Shown here: in pieces, positions 1-9,337 of the stretch
How the letters are laid out: each line of letters starts with the position of its first letter
Position numbering within the stretch: the first letter of the stretch is position 1
Assembly: GCF_000376805.1 (NCBI RefSeq)
Contig: NZ_AQXT01000002.1
Location: 682,001 to 746,000, forward strand
DNA from: Henriciella marina DSM 19595
Lineage (GTDB): Bacteria > Pseudomonadota > Alphaproteobacteria > Caulobacterales > Hyphomonadaceae
Reading direction: 5' to 3'
Length of the DNA stretch: 64,000 nucleotides
Notes under the pieces: model-generated
The model's input: only the letters and a program-made list of their open reading frames with translations
Databases searched by the model: none
What the model was told of the DNA's origin: nothing
Made by a program: the position numbers and the translations under genes

Positions 1-1084
1 AGGACGCGATCCGCTCGTCGCCTGTCTTCGCCATATGGCCGAGCGCACCGGTCAGCAGCGATCCACCGATACAATAGCCGATCGTATTGGCTTTATCAGC
101 GCCGGTAATGGCCAGCGCTTCATTCAGCGCGTCGAAGACGCCTTCCTCGATGTAATTGTCCCAGGTGTAATCCTTGGTCACCTCGTCTGCAGACCGCCAG
201 GAAACCACAAAGACGCTGAGGCCGTTGTCCGTCAGCCACCTGATCAGCGAGTTCTCCTCGCGCAGATCCATGATGTAGTATTTGTTGATCCAGGGCGGAA
301 AGATGAGCAGCGGGCGCTCATAAACTTTCTCGGTTGTCGGCTCGAACTGGAGCAGCTCGATCAGCTTGTTGCGGAAGACGACCTTGCCGGGCGCCGTCGC
401 GATATTCTTGCCGATCTCGAAAGGCGACTCGTCAGACTGGCTGATCGAGAGTCGGCCATTGCCCTTGGCGATATCCGCGCGTGCATTGCGCAGCCCATCA
501 ACAAGGCTCTGTCCGCCGGTCTTGAGCATGGCACGGAGGGCTGCCGGGTTGGTCGCAAAGAAATTGGTCGGCGACAGGGCGTCTATGGTCTGGCGGGTAT
601 AGAATTGCGCCTTGCGCTTGTCTGACGGGGAGAGGTCTGGCGCCGCATCCAGCAGCGACATCATCCAGCTCGAGTTGAGCTCATAGGCCTTGCGCATGAA
701 CTCGAACGCAGGGTTCGACGACCATTCCGGATCGGAAAAGCGCTTGTCCTTGGCCTCACTTATCTGGCCGAGCGTGAAATCCTTCCAGAGATTGACCCAG
801 CCGGTCCACAGATCGAGATTTGCGCTCAACAGGGCCTGCGGGTTGCTGGCCAGGGATTGGCCAACTTTTCCGTAGACTCCTGTAATGTTGAACGGATCGG
901 TTTTGCCTGCCGTTTCACCGCCCGGATGACTGGTCGCCATGACTTCGCTGAGCAGGGCCTGCGATTCAGCCGCCGCCGCCGCAAGTGCCTGTCCGATCGC
1001 CTGTAATTGCTCAGGAGATTGATCGGCCAGGATCGCGTTCAGTGTGCGGTGTTCGGGATTGCTCATCTCGGTTGTGCTTTTCAT
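1..1084 (-). CDS. phaC: Class I poly(3-hydroxyalkanoate) synthase, 3' end outside window
   Basis: Polymerises (R)-3-hydroxyacyl-CoA into polyhydroxyalkanoate on storage granules. About 361 N-terminal residues are visible. The N-terminal PhaC domain is followed by the start of the alpha/beta-hydrolase core. The lipase-like box G-Y-C-I-G-G carries the nucleophile Cys at residue 338, which fits class I enzymes of about 590-650 residues. The ATG at 1084 is preceded by a purine-rich GAGAGAGG ribosome site. A later in-frame ATG (residue 7) is a less likely start. The gene leaves the window just after the Cys box, so the catalytic Asp and His cannot be checked. It is divergent from the small lipoprotein gene at 1160. 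Confidence 0.93.
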   Translation of the reverse strand, partial: MKSTTEMSNPEHRTLNAILADQSPEQLQAIGQALAAAAAESQALLSEVMATSHPGGETAGKTDPFNITGVYGKVGQSLASNPQALLSANLDLWTGWVNLWKDFTLGQISEAKDKRFSDPEWSSNPAFEFMRKAYELNSSWMMSLLDAAPDLSPSDKRKAQFYTRQTIDALSPTNFFATNPAALRAMLKTGGQSLVDGLRNARADIAKGNGRLSISQSDESPFEIGKNIATAPGKVVFRNKLIELLQFEPTTEKVYERPLLIFPPWINKYYIMDLREENSLIRWLTDNGLSVFVVSWRSADEVTKDYTWDNYIEEGVFDALNEALAITGADKANTIGYCIGGSLLTGALGHMAKTGDERIAS

Positions 1085-1159
1085 CACCCTCTCTCGCCAT
1101 CCTACACAAACCTCGTTAGGGAAGAAATGTTTCTGGAAGAATGAAGAGTACTGATTTTG

Positions 1160-1591
1160 ATGCCCAAGGCCTGCTTGTTCGCTGTTATTGCCATATGCGT
1201 GGCCGGTTGCGCCTCAACAAGTGGCACAGCTGGTAATGAAGCGCCGCCCGAATGGTTCGAGCAGCGTCAGGCCGAGCTTGCGCGCGAAGGGTTCCCGGAG
1301 CTTGGCCGCGTTCCCACTGTTCCCGCAGCGACACCGGAAGAGACACCGGAAAATCTGGCAAACTCAAAGACCGCAAAGGCCGTCGCGATCCGGCGCAAGA
1401 CCGCGCTGCGTCTTGCCATGCTCAAGGACCCGCGCGCCGACCCGGTGACCCTTACCCCGGAAGAGATCCTGGAATGGGGTAACGAGCTGAAAGCCAAGCT
1501 CTCCGGCAAGCCGGCTCCGGCCGATTTCCTGTCCGATCAGGAAGTCGCCTCGCTGCGCGCGAAATTTGACAGGCCGCGCGCCCGGCGTTGA
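1160..1591 (+). CDS. Small putative outer-membrane lipoprotein
   Basis: I do not recognise the family. The 143-residue product starts with a short hydrophobic signal ending in V-A-G-C, a lipobox with the lipidated Cys at residue 17. The mature part is charged, without further membrane segments, and contains a P-x-W-F-E-x-R-Q stretch just after the signal and a conserved-looking R-P-R-A-R-R tail. The ATG at 1160 is chosen over the adjacent TTG at 1157 because it leaves a normal signal peptide. The gene lies between phaC (divergent) and the aminotransferase gene, which follows after 46 bases, so it may share their leader. Lipoprotein status is inferred from the lipobox only. Confidence 0.75.
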   Translation: MPKACLFAVIAICVAGCASTSGTAGNEAPPEWFEQRQAELAREGFPELGRVPTVPAATPEETPENLANSKTAKAVAIRRKTALRLAMLKDPRADPVTLTPEEILEWGNELKAKLSGKPAPADFLSDQEVASLRAKFDRPRARR

Positions 1592-1637
1592 GCCTAATCA
1601 ATACCAAGTTCTCAATTTGTCCTGTGTGGAGTCGGTC

Positions 1638-2867
1638 ATGGCCGGAGAGTTTTACAAGATCAGGCGTTTGCCGCCCTATGTGTTCGAGCAGGTCAATCGC
1701 CGCAAGGCGGCCCTTCGCGCGAACGGCGCAGACATCATCGATCTCGGCATGGGCAACCCGGACCTGCCGACCCCCAAGCATATTGTCGACAAGCTGTGCG
1801 AGACAGCCCGCAAACCGGACGTAAACGGCTATTCGGCCTCACGCGGAATCCCGGGCCTGCGCCGCTCGCTCGTCAACTATTACAAACGCCGTTTCGATGT
1901 GACGCTCGACAAGGACCGCGAGGTCATCGTGACGCTCGGCTCCAAGGAAGGTTTCGCCAATCTGGCGCAGGCGATCTCAGCGCCCGGTGATGTGATTCTC
2001 GCGCCCGACCCATCTTATCCGCTGCACTCGTTCGGGTTCATCATTGCCGGTGCGTCGATCCGCGGCGTGCCGGCGCACACGCCTGAACAGTACCTCTCCA
2101 ATATCGATCACGCGATCCGCTACAGCGTGCCGCCACCAACGGCGATGGTGCTCTGCTATCCGTCCAACCCGACGGCCGCGGTCGCTGATCTCGATTTCTA
2201 CAAGGAAGCGGTAAAAGTCGCGCGCAAGCACGACATGTGGATCCTGTCGGACCTTGCCTACAATGAGATCTATTTCGACGATCCGCCGCCCTCGATCCTT
2301 CAGGTCGATGGCGCGCGCGACCTGGCTGTCGAGACGACGACGTTGTCTAAAACCTATTCCATGGCGGGATGGCGGATTGGCTTTGCCGCTGGCAATGAGC
2401 GCCTCATTGGCGCGCTCGGCCGGGTAAAGTCCTATCTCGACTACGGCGCCTACACGCCGATCCAGGTCGCCGCTTGCGCCGCACTTGATGGCCCGCAGGA
2501 CTGCGTTGCCGAGGCCCGCGAAATCTACCGCGCGCGCCGCGACATCCTCGTCGAAAGCTTCGGGCGCGCTGGCTGGGATGTGCCGAAGCCGACGGCTTCC
2601 ATGTTCTGCTGGGCACCAATCCCTGCGCAGTGCAAGGGAATGAGCAGCCTCGAATTCTCGCTCGCCCTGATCAATGAGGCCGGCGTTGCCGTCTCTCCCG
2701 GCTCCGGCTTCGGAGAGCGCGGCGAAGGCTATGTCCGTATCGCGCTTGTCGAGAACGAGCAGCGGATCCGCCAGGCCGCCCGCAATATCAAGAGGTTTCT
2801 TCAATCTTGCGAAGCTGATAGCAGGGCCGCTGACAATGCGTTGGAAGAACGAGGAGCGGTCTCTTGA
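1638..2867 (+). CDS. Class I/II PLP-dependent aminotransferase (AlaC / LL-DAP aminotransferase-like)
   Basis: A fold-type I aminotransferase of 409 residues, probably acting on alanine/pyruvate or a related amino acid with glutamate/2-oxoglutarate. The PLP lysine is K238 in S-K-T-Y-S-M-A-G-W-R. The Y-P-S-N-P-T motif at 174-179 and D205 match cofactor-binding positions of the family. The ATG at 1638 has GGAG six bases upstream. The frame is open further 5', but that part runs into the lipoprotein gene. The stop TGA overlaps the TTG start of hom (TTGA), so the two are probably translationally coupled. This hints at a role near aspartate-family amino acids. Exact substrate cannot be read from sequence. 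Confidence 0.9.
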   Translation: MAGEFYKIRRLPPYVFEQVNRRKAALRANGADIIDLGMGNPDLPTPKHIVDKLCETARKPDVNGYSASRGIPGLRRSLVNYYKRRFDVTLDKDREVIVTLGSKEGFANLAQAISAPGDVILAPDPSYPLHSFGFIIAGASIRGVPAHTPEQYLSNIDHAIRYSVPPPTAMVLCYPSNPTAAVADLDFYKEAVKVARKHDMWILSDLAYNEIYFDDPPPSILQVDGARDLAVETTTLSKTYSMAGWRIGFAAGNERLIGALGRVKSYLDYGAYTPIQVAACAALDGPQDCVAEAREIYRARRDILVESFGRAGWDVPKPTASMFCWAPIPAQCKGMSSLEFSLALINEAGVAVSPGSGFGERGEGYVRIALVENEQRIRQAARNIKRFLQSCEADSRAADNALEERGAVS

Positions 2868-4150
2868 ACACGGTAAAACTCGGTATAGCAGGCCTCGGCC
2901 ATGTCGGTTGCGGCCTCGTAGATCTGGTCCAGCGCCAGGAGAATCTTCGTCTGCCTGGCAAGGTAGAGATTACCGGCGTCACCGCGCGCAATCGCGGCCG
3001 CAACCGCCCGGTCGACACTGATGCCTATCGCTGGTTCGATGATGCCGCGCGGCTTGCCGCTGACGATTCGGTTGATGTGTTTGTCGAGCTGATCGGCGGA
3101 TCCGACGGCCCAGCCAAGGTCGCCGTCGAAACAGCGATCAAGGCTGGCAAATCGGTCGTCACCGCTAACAAGGCCCTGATCGCGATGCACGGTCAGGAGC
3201 TTGCAAAGCTTGCCCGTGACAATGGCGTCGATCTTCTTTTTGAAGCCGCCGTCGCTGGCGGCGTTCCGATCGTTCGGGTTCTTCGCGATTCGCTGGCCGG
3301 CGTTGAGATCAAGCGCGTCACCGGCATTCTCAACGGGACGTGCAATTTTCTGCTGAGCGAGATGCTCGATACGGGCAAATCGTATGAGACGGTCCTGGCT
3401 GAAGCCCAGAGGCTCGGTTATGCTGAAGCCGATCCGACGCTCGATGTGTCGGGAATGGATGCCGCCCACAAGGCAGCCATCCTCGCAGCGATTGCGTTCT
3501 CGGCCGATCTCGATTTCTCCAAAGTGGCGGTTTCAGGCGTCGAGGGAATAGAACTGCTCGACCTCGATCTGGCTGACCGTCTTGGCCTGCGCATCAAACT
3601 CATCGCCGAAGCCAAGGCGACGACGGATGGTGTTGTTTGCCGGGTTGAGCCATTTGCGCTGCCAAAGGCCCACCCTCTGGCGCGTATCAATGGCAGCCTG
3701 AACACAGTCCGCGTTGAAGGTGAGCCGCTCGGCGCTGTTACGCTGACGGGCCCGGGCGCCGGTCCAGGACCGACGGCAAGCGCCGTGATGGGCGACGTTG
3801 CGAAACTCTTCAATCCAATCGCTCGCCCCGCATTCGGCCATGCCGATCACCATGCCCGCCGCAAATTCGTTGTCGCAGAGCCTGAAGAGACATCTGCCTA
3901 CTTCCTGCGCGTGAAGCTGATGGACAAGGCTGGTACGCTGGCTGAGCTGACCGAAGCGCTCGCTGAAGCAGATGTTTCTATCGACAAGCTGCTTCAGGAT
4001 TCAGCCGGTGACGATGGTGCTGCGCCGATTGCGATCGTCACACATATCTGTTCGCGCCGCGAAATCGGACGTGCGCGAGAGCGCTTGCAGTCGCTTGAGT
4101 CCAATGTAGGAACACCGCAGATTATGGCAATTGAGGCTTCATCGGAGTAG
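2864..4150 (+). CDS. hom: Homoserine dehydrogenase
   Basis: Reduces aspartate semialdehyde to homoserine, the branch point to threonine and methionine. The 428-residue protein has an N-terminal NAD(P)-binding loop G-I-A-G-L-G-H-V-G, a central catalytic domain with the family motifs G-I-L-N-G-T-C-N-F and S-G-M-D-A-A-H-K, and a C-terminal ACT domain from about residue 345 that usually binds threonine for feedback control. The start is a TTG with GAGGAG seven bases upstream, overlapping the aminotransferase stop. Length and domain order are normal for the monofunctional enzyme. Confidence 0.96.
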   Translation: MNTVKLGIAGLGHVGCGLVDLVQRQENLRLPGKVEITGVTARNRGRNRPVDTDAYRWFDDAARLAADDSVDVFVELIGGSDGPAKVAVETAIKAGKSVVTANKALIAMHGQELAKLARDNGVDLLFEAAVAGGVPIVRVLRDSLAGVEIKRVTGILNGTCNFLLSEMLDTGKSYETVLAEAQRLGYAEADPTLDVSGMDAAHKAAILAAIAFSADLDFSKVAVSGVEGIELLDLDLADRLGLRIKLIAEAKATTDGVVCRVEPFALPKAHPLARINGSLNTVRVEGEPLGAVTLTGPGAGPGPTASAVMGDVAKLFNPIARPAFGHADHHARRKFVVAEPEETSAYFLRVKLMDKAGTLAELTEALAEADVSIDKLLQDSAGDDGAAPIAIVTHICSRREIGRARERLQSLESNVGTPQIMAIEASSE

Positions 4151-4181
4151 GGGCAGCCCCTGGGCACCCGCGAGGAATATA

Positions 4182-5138
<957 letters not shown>

Positions 5139-5141
5139 GCG

Positions 5142-6935
5142 ATGCCGGAGAGCGGCTTCCTCTTTAATGTCAGCCAATCGCTTGGCGACCGCTACTGGTC
5201 GCTAGCCGACGCCGACGACACATCCGTAAGGCAGCTCAGCCTGTCCCTTGGAACGCCGGACTTTATCTCTCGGCTCTTGTCCTTGCGCGGCATTGGCGCG
5301 GGCGCCGCTGAGGGTTTCCTGTCGCCAACGCTTCGCGAGACGTTTCCAGACCCGACGACTTTCAAGGACATGGAAAAAGCCGCCGGCCTGATTCTCGATG
5401 CCATCATCGACGGCAAGAACGTGACGGTCTTTGCTGACTATGACGTCGACGGGGGCACATCTTCGGCGCTCCTTGCCCGCTACTTCAGGGCATGGGAGCG
5501 CGAGCTGGGGCTCTACGTCCCTGATCGCCTGACCGAAGGCTATGGTCCGTCACCTGCCGCGTTCCGCTATTTGAAAGAGCAGGGCGCCGATCTCGTTATT
5601 ACCGTGGACTGCGGCGCAGCGGCCACCGAAGCGCTGGAAGAATCGCGCACAATCGGCCTGCCGGTTATCGTCATCGACCACCACCTTATGGGCCATGAAT
5701 GGCCGGAAGTTGCCGCGCTCGTAAATCCCAATCGGCCCGACGACGCCTCTGGCTACGGGCATCTCGCAGCGGCGGGAGTCGTCTATGTGATGCTGGCGGC
5801 CTTGAACGCCGAAGCGAGAAAACGCGGTATCGCACCTCCCACTGGCTTGCCGAATATCCTTGAATGGCTGGACCTTTGCGCGCTCGGCACGCTTTGCGAC
5901 ATGTCACCGCTGCACGATGCCAACCGCGCTTTCGTGCATCAGGGCCTCAAGATCATGGCGCGCGACGGCAATCCGGGGCTGAGAGCGCTCGCCGATGTGG
6001 CTGGCATAGGCAAGATCGAAAGCGTTTATCACGCGACCTTCGTACTTGGACCGCGGCTCAATGCCGGCGGCCGCGTTGGCGACCCATGGCTTGCGGCCAA
6101 ATTGCTGGCGACCGACGACCGGCAGGAAGCGATCGAACTGGCCGAACGGCTGCATGGCCTCAATGATGAGCGCAAGGCCGTCGAAGCGCACATTCTGGAA
6201 ATCGCAACAGCCCAGGCCGAACGCCAGCTGGAGCGGGACCCGGACAGTCATGTGCTGGTTGTCTCCGGCGAAGGCTGGCATCCGGGCGTCATCGGTATCG
6301 TGGCCGGGCGGATCAAGGACAGGTTCCACCGCCCAACCATTGTCATTGGCTGGGGCGATGACCTTGGCCCTGTGGCCAAGGGCTCGGCGCGGTCGGTTCG
6401 CGGGGTGAATATTGGCGATGCGATCGGTCATGCCGCCAAGAGCGGGCATATTCTCTCTGGCGGAGGCCACGCGATGGCGGGCGGTCTCAGCCTCCGCCCC
6501 GAACAGATCGAGCCCTTCTCTGCCTGGCTGAATACACATCTCAGCGAGTTCGCGACCGAGCGCGATGCCGCGCGGGAGCTTCGCGTCGACGCGCTTCTCG
6601 ATGCCGGGGCGATTACGCCGGAGACCTTCGATCAGATTGCGCGTCTCGGCCCCTTCGGCCAGGGCGCGCCAGAGCCATATTTTGCGCTGACCGACATGCA
6701 CGTCACGCATACGAGGCCCATAGGCGCCAATCATCTGCGGCTCACGGCCGAAAGCTCAAGCGGGCGGGTCGAGGCACTTAGCTGGCGTAGCGTTGGCACC
6801 CCGCTCGGCGATGCCTTGCAGGGCAGGGGCCGCTTTCATCTGGTCGGGCGCCTGAAATGCGATGTCTGGAACGGGCGCCGGCGCGCCCAGTTCGAGCTCA
6901 TAGACGCAGCGCCTGTCGATACCGGGCGGACCTGA
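5142..6935 (+). CDS. recJ: Single-stranded-DNA-specific 5'-3' exonuclease RecJ
   Basis: Degrades single-stranded DNA 5' to 3' in recombination and repair. The 597-residue protein carries the DHH phosphoesterase motifs D-Y-D-V-D-G (99-104) and V-I-D-H-H (177-181). The DHHA1 motif S-G-G-G-H-A-M-A-G-G sits at 439-448, and a C-terminal OB-like domain follows. These cover the known metal ligands, so it should be active. The start ATG is three bases after the glpX stop. No terminator is obvious in the 135 bases between its stop and tRNA-Glu. Confidence 0.96.
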   Translation: MPESGFLFNVSQSLGDRYWSLADADDTSVRQLSLSLGTPDFISRLLSLRGIGAGAAEGFLSPTLRETFPDPTTFKDMEKAAGLILDAIIDGKNVTVFADYDVDGGTSSALLARYFRAWERELGLYVPDRLTEGYGPSPAAFRYLKEQGADLVITVDCGAAATEALEESRTIGLPVIVIDHHLMGHEWPEVAALVNPNRPDDASGYGHLAAAGVVYVMLAALNAEARKRGIAPPTGLPNILEWLDLCALGTLCDMSPLHDANRAFVHQGLKIMARDGNPGLRALADVAGIGKIESVYHATFVLGPRLNAGGRVGDPWLAAKLLATDDRQEAIELAERLHGLNDERKAVEAHILEIATAQAERQLERDPDSHVLVVSGEGWHPGVIGIVAGRIKDRFHRPTIVIGWGDDLGPVAKGSARSVRGVNIGDAIGHAAKSGHILSGGGHAMAGGLSLRPEQIEPFSAWLNTHLSEFATERDAARELRVDALLDAGAITPETFDQIARLGPFGQGAPEPYFALTDMHVTHTRPIGANHLRLTAESSSGRVEALSWRSVGTPLGDALQGRGRFHLVGRLKCDVWNGRRRAQFELIDAAPVDTGRT

Positions 6936-7023
6936 GTTGAAATTGGGTCTGCGGCTTTCAGGGCCAAAAAATACGTGTCGGCTCACCGAACTGCAAAAAA
7001 CTGTCTTGTCATCACAGACGCGC

Positions 7024-7052
7024 TTGCATGCGAAGCGGCAGGCAGCTATATC
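7024..7052 (+). promoter_or_regulatory. Predicted sigma70 promoter for tRNA-Glu
   Basis: TTGCAT and TATATC are separated by 17 bases and end 18 bases before the mature tRNA-Glu. This is the expected geometry for a housekeeping promoter. Prediction from spacing and hexamers only. Confidence 0.55.
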
Positions 7053-7070
7053 GCGCGTTCCAAACAGAGC

Positions 7071-7145
7071 GCTCCCTTCGTCTATCGGTTAGGACGCCAG
7101 GTTTTCAACCTGGAAAGAGGGGTTCGATTCCCCTAGGGAGTGCCA
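7071..7145 (+). tRNA. tRNA-Glu (UUC anticodon)
   Basis: A 75-base cloverleaf. The acceptor stem GCTCCCT pairs with AGGGAGT with one G-T at the first position. The anticodon stem CCAGG/CCTGG encloses the loop TTTTCAA, with anticodon TTC. The T arm is GGGG-TTCGATT-CCCC, and the 3' CCA is encoded. It stands alone, with its own probable promoter upstream. Confidence 0.97.
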
Positions 7146-7244
7146 GTTTTTTCACAATTTCCCGTAAAACACGATTTCTTGTCCCTCACGGGGATGACAT
7201 TGTGATTCGGCTTTTCTACTATCTCCTCAGGGACTGGTGGGTAG

Positions 7245-7763
7245 ATGAGCGCATTGAGATCTGGACTTGATAAAGCCGAACCGTCGCCTTCTGTGAGGGT
7301 GATCGGGGCTATCAAGTGGTTCGACCCGGCCAAGGGCTACGGTTTCATCATACCGGACTCCGTCACCTCCACCGAGCTTAGCGGCGACATCATGATCCAC
7401 ATCTCGGCGCTTCGCGCTTATGGCGAAGTGGATGCGGATGAGGGTGCCCGCATCGTCTGTGATGCGGTTGAGTGCGAACGCGGCTGGCAGGTTGAAAACA
7501 TTATCGAGATGGATCGCCCGCGAGAAGTGATCGCAAAGGAAAAGGGCGACGCGCCTGAGCCTGAGGGTGTGGTCGTCAAATGGTTCAGCGCCGAACGCGG
7601 CTTCGGATTTGTAAATCGGCTCAGCAGTGAAGAAGATGTATTCGTTCATATTTCTGTCCTGCGGCGCAGCGGTGTGAGTGTCATTGAACCCGGCCAGATG
7701 CTCACCGCGACGATCTCCAACGGCACGCGCGGCGAATATGTCAGCGCAGTGATCGGCGACTAG
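7245..7763 (+). CDS. Double cold-shock-domain protein
   Basis: A 172-residue nucleic-acid-binding protein with two cold-shock domains. The first has RNP1-like K-G-Y-G-F-I (30-35) and RNP2-like I-M-I-H-I-S (49-54). The second has R-G-F-G-F-V (118-123) and V-F-V-H-I-S (132-137). The domains are joined by an acidic linker. Tandem-CSD proteins of this kind are typical of alphaproteobacteria, for example the Caulobacter CspC/CspD type, where some respond to stationary phase rather than cold. The ATG at 7245 follows a GGTGGG stretch. The first RNP motifs deviate more from consensus, so the second domain may bind better; this is inference. Confidence 0.92.
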   Translation: MSALRSGLDKAEPSPSVRVIGAIKWFDPAKGYGFIIPDSVTSTELSGDIMIHISALRAYGEVDADEGARIVCDAVECERGWQVENIIEMDRPREVIAKEKGDAPEPEGVVVKWFSAERGFGFVNRLSSEEDVFVHISVLRRSGVSVIEPGQMLTATISNGTRGEYVSAVIGD

Positions 7764-7766
7764 GTC

Positions 7767-7783
7767 GGGCCTGATACAGGCCC
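7767..7783 (+). terminator. Short GC-rich hairpin after the cold-shock gene
   Basis: GGGCCTG and CAGGCCC form a perfect 7-bp stem with a 3-base loop four bases after the stop codon. No T run follows, so it may be an RNA-stabilising hairpin rather than a working intrinsic terminator. Confidence 0.3.
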
Positions 7784-7848
7784 CGAAACAGGTCTCGGTA
7801 CAGGCAAGACATGTTGTGTGCGTGAGGGGGCCACGCTAAACCCCTCTC

Positions 7849-8337
7849 ATGAGAACACTTCTTGCCATTGCGGCGCTGAGCATCAGCACATCCCTGCTGC
7901 CCCCGCCCCCTGCCGATGCGCAGATTGAAGCGCCGTCTGACGCGCTTGAGACCTCCAGCCTGTCAATCGAATCGTCGAATGGCATGCACGGTTTCGACAT
8001 AGAGATCGCAGACGAGCCGGATGAGATTTCCTACGGCCTGATGAACCGCGAACAGCTTGGCGATGATGCCGGCATGCTGTTTGATTTCGGCAATCGGCGT
8101 GAGCCCGCAATGTATATGCGAAACACGCTTATCCCTCTGGATATGCTGTTTATTTCCGAAGCAGGCTCCATCATCATGATCGCCCGCAACACCGTGCCGG
8201 GGTCGCTGCGTACAATCTCGCCGGGTATTCCGGTTAAAGGCGTGCTGGAGATCAATGCAGGGCGCGCCGCAGAGCTCGGCATTCAGCCTGGCGATACGGT
8301 CCGTCATCCGATCTTTGGAAATGATGCCGCAGAATAG
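7849..8337 (+). CDS. Exported DUF192 family protein
   Basis: A 162-residue protein with a signal peptide (about residues 1-24, ending P-A-D-A before Q). It is followed by one DUF192 domain with the family features Y-G-L-M-N-R, a G-M-L-F-D-F strand, M-Y-M-R-N-T and the C-terminal V-L-E-I-N-A-G. DUF192 proteins are small exported beta-barrel-like proteins whose biochemical role is unknown. The end overlaps the start of the thioesterase gene, so the two are probably co-expressed. No function is claimed beyond the family. Confidence 0.9.
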   Translation: MRTLLAIAALSISTSLLPPPPADAQIEAPSDALETSSLSIESSNGMHGFDIEIADEPDEISYGLMNREQLGDDAGMLFDFGNRREPAMYMRNTLIPLDMLFISEAGSIIMIARNTVPGSLRTISPGIPVKGVLEINAGRAAELGIQPGDTVRHPIFGNDAAE

Positions 8338-8755
8338 CGAGGTCCAGCGCGCCCCGCCCGAAGGGTTCGACATCTCTTCGTCTCGCGGTCCGTTCACGAC
8401 CCGCAACGGGCCTGTCTGCCGCGCCACTGCGAAGGGTGACCTTCGCAGCGGGATCTGGGTGCTTGAGCGCCACTGCAACAGTATGGGCTTCATGCATGGC
8501 GGCATGGTGAGCTCTTTTGCTGACGGGGCGCTGGCCTGGGCCGTCTGGTACGAGACCCGCAAGATGTCGGTAACGCTGAAACTGACAACGAGCTTCTATG
8601 GCACCATCCGGCCGGGCGACTGGCTGGAGGCCCATCCGCGCGTCATTTCGGCCGATGCTGGCGTCGTTCATGTCAGCGCCGACCTCAAGGTAGACCAGGG
8701 TTTGGCAGCGCGTGCGGACGCGACTTTTCGCGTACTGCGTCGAACAGTGAAATAG
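8324..8755 (+). CDS. PaaI-type hotdog thioesterase family protein
   Basis: A 143-residue single hotdog domain, probably an acyl-CoA thioesterase. The signature H-C-N-S-M-G-F-M-H-G-G (50-60), followed by a helix with S-F-A-D-G, matches the PaaI group, in which the Asn, the HGG and the acidic residue line the active site. The start is uncertain between ATG 8321 and ATG 8324; both overlap the DUF192 gene by about 15 bases, and GGAA just upstream is a weak ribosome site. Substrate is unknown. The gene ends 44 bases before tRNA-Pro. Confidence 0.88.
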   Translation: MPQNSEVQRAPPEGFDISSSRGPFTTRNGPVCRATAKGDLRSGIWVLERHCNSMGFMHGGMVSSFADGALAWAVWYETRKMSVTLKLTTSFYGTIRPGDWLEAHPRVISADAGVVHVSADLKVDQGLAARADATFRVLRRTVK

Positions 8756-8799
8756 GGCTTGCAGGCGCAGGCCTGTCTGCATAAAAGGGCCTCCGATGT

Positions 8800-8876
<77 letters not shown>

Positions 8877-8896
8877 TCGATTTTCTGGAGGCGACC

Positions 8897-9202
8897 ATGG
8901 ACGCGCGGATCTATAAGCCCAGCAAGACTGCCATGCAGTCTGGACGAGGCAAGACGCGCGAATGGGTCCTCGAGTTTCGGTCTGAAAATGCAAGGTTTGC
9001 TGATCCTCTCATGGGCTGGACCAGCATCAATGACACCACTGGTCAGGTCCGTATGCATTTCGAAACGCGCGAACAGGCGATCGATTTTGCCAAGCGCGAG
9101 AAACTCACCTTCACAGTTGATGAGTCGCGTGAGCCTAAGCGTCTGGTGAAATCCTACGCGCAGAATTTCTCACCGGACCGCAAACAGCCCTGGACCCACT
9201 AG
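8897..9202 (+). CDS. NDUFS4-like accessory complex I subunit (ETC complex I subunit family)
   Basis: A 101-residue protein of the family that includes the mitochondrial complex I subunit NDUFS4 (18 kDa, AQDQ). Recognisable features are an N-terminal A-R-I-Y-K-P-S-K-T-A-M-Q-S-G, the W-x-L-E-F core, the G-W-T-S-I-N-D-T stretch, F-E-T-R-E-Q-A-I-D-F-A, and the C-terminal K-S-Y-A-Q-N-F. In alphaproteobacteria this is a supernumerary subunit bound at the NuoE/F/G end of complex I. The ATG at 8897 has GGAG six bases upstream. The gene lies only 2.7 kb before nuoA, although tRNA genes and a PLP enzyme gene stand between. Confidence 0.88.
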   Translation: MDARIYKPSKTAMQSGRGKTREWVLEFRSENARFADPLMGWTSINDTTGQVRMHFETREQAIDFAKREKLTFTVDESREPKRLVKSYAQNFSPDRKQPWTH

Positions 9203-9215
9203 TCCCGCGCTCTCT

Positions 9216-9292
9216 GGCCCCTTAGCTCAACTGGATAGAGCACCGGACTTCTAATCCGACGGTTACAGGTTCAAGTCCTGTAGGGGTCGCCA
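9216..9292 (+). tRNA. tRNA-Arg (UCU anticodon)
   Basis: A 77-base cloverleaf. Acceptor stem GGCCCCT/AGGGGTC has one G-T pair. The anticodon loop CTTCTAA gives TCT. The T arm is ACAGG-TTCAAGT-CCTGT and CCA is encoded. The outer anticodon-stem pair is C-A (CCGGA/TCCGA), a mismatch where a pair is usual. The gene begins 13 bases after the NDUFS4-like gene, so it may be transcribed with it. Confidence 0.96.
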
Positions 9293-9337
9293 TTGCTGCG
9301 CGCGCCAATTATGCTGACCTTTCTTCGGGAGGCAGAC

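Noticed and set aside
35-625. A 196-codon plus-strand frame near the left edge
   Set aside because: It is antisense to the PHA synthase, whose lipase box and N-terminal domain are certain.
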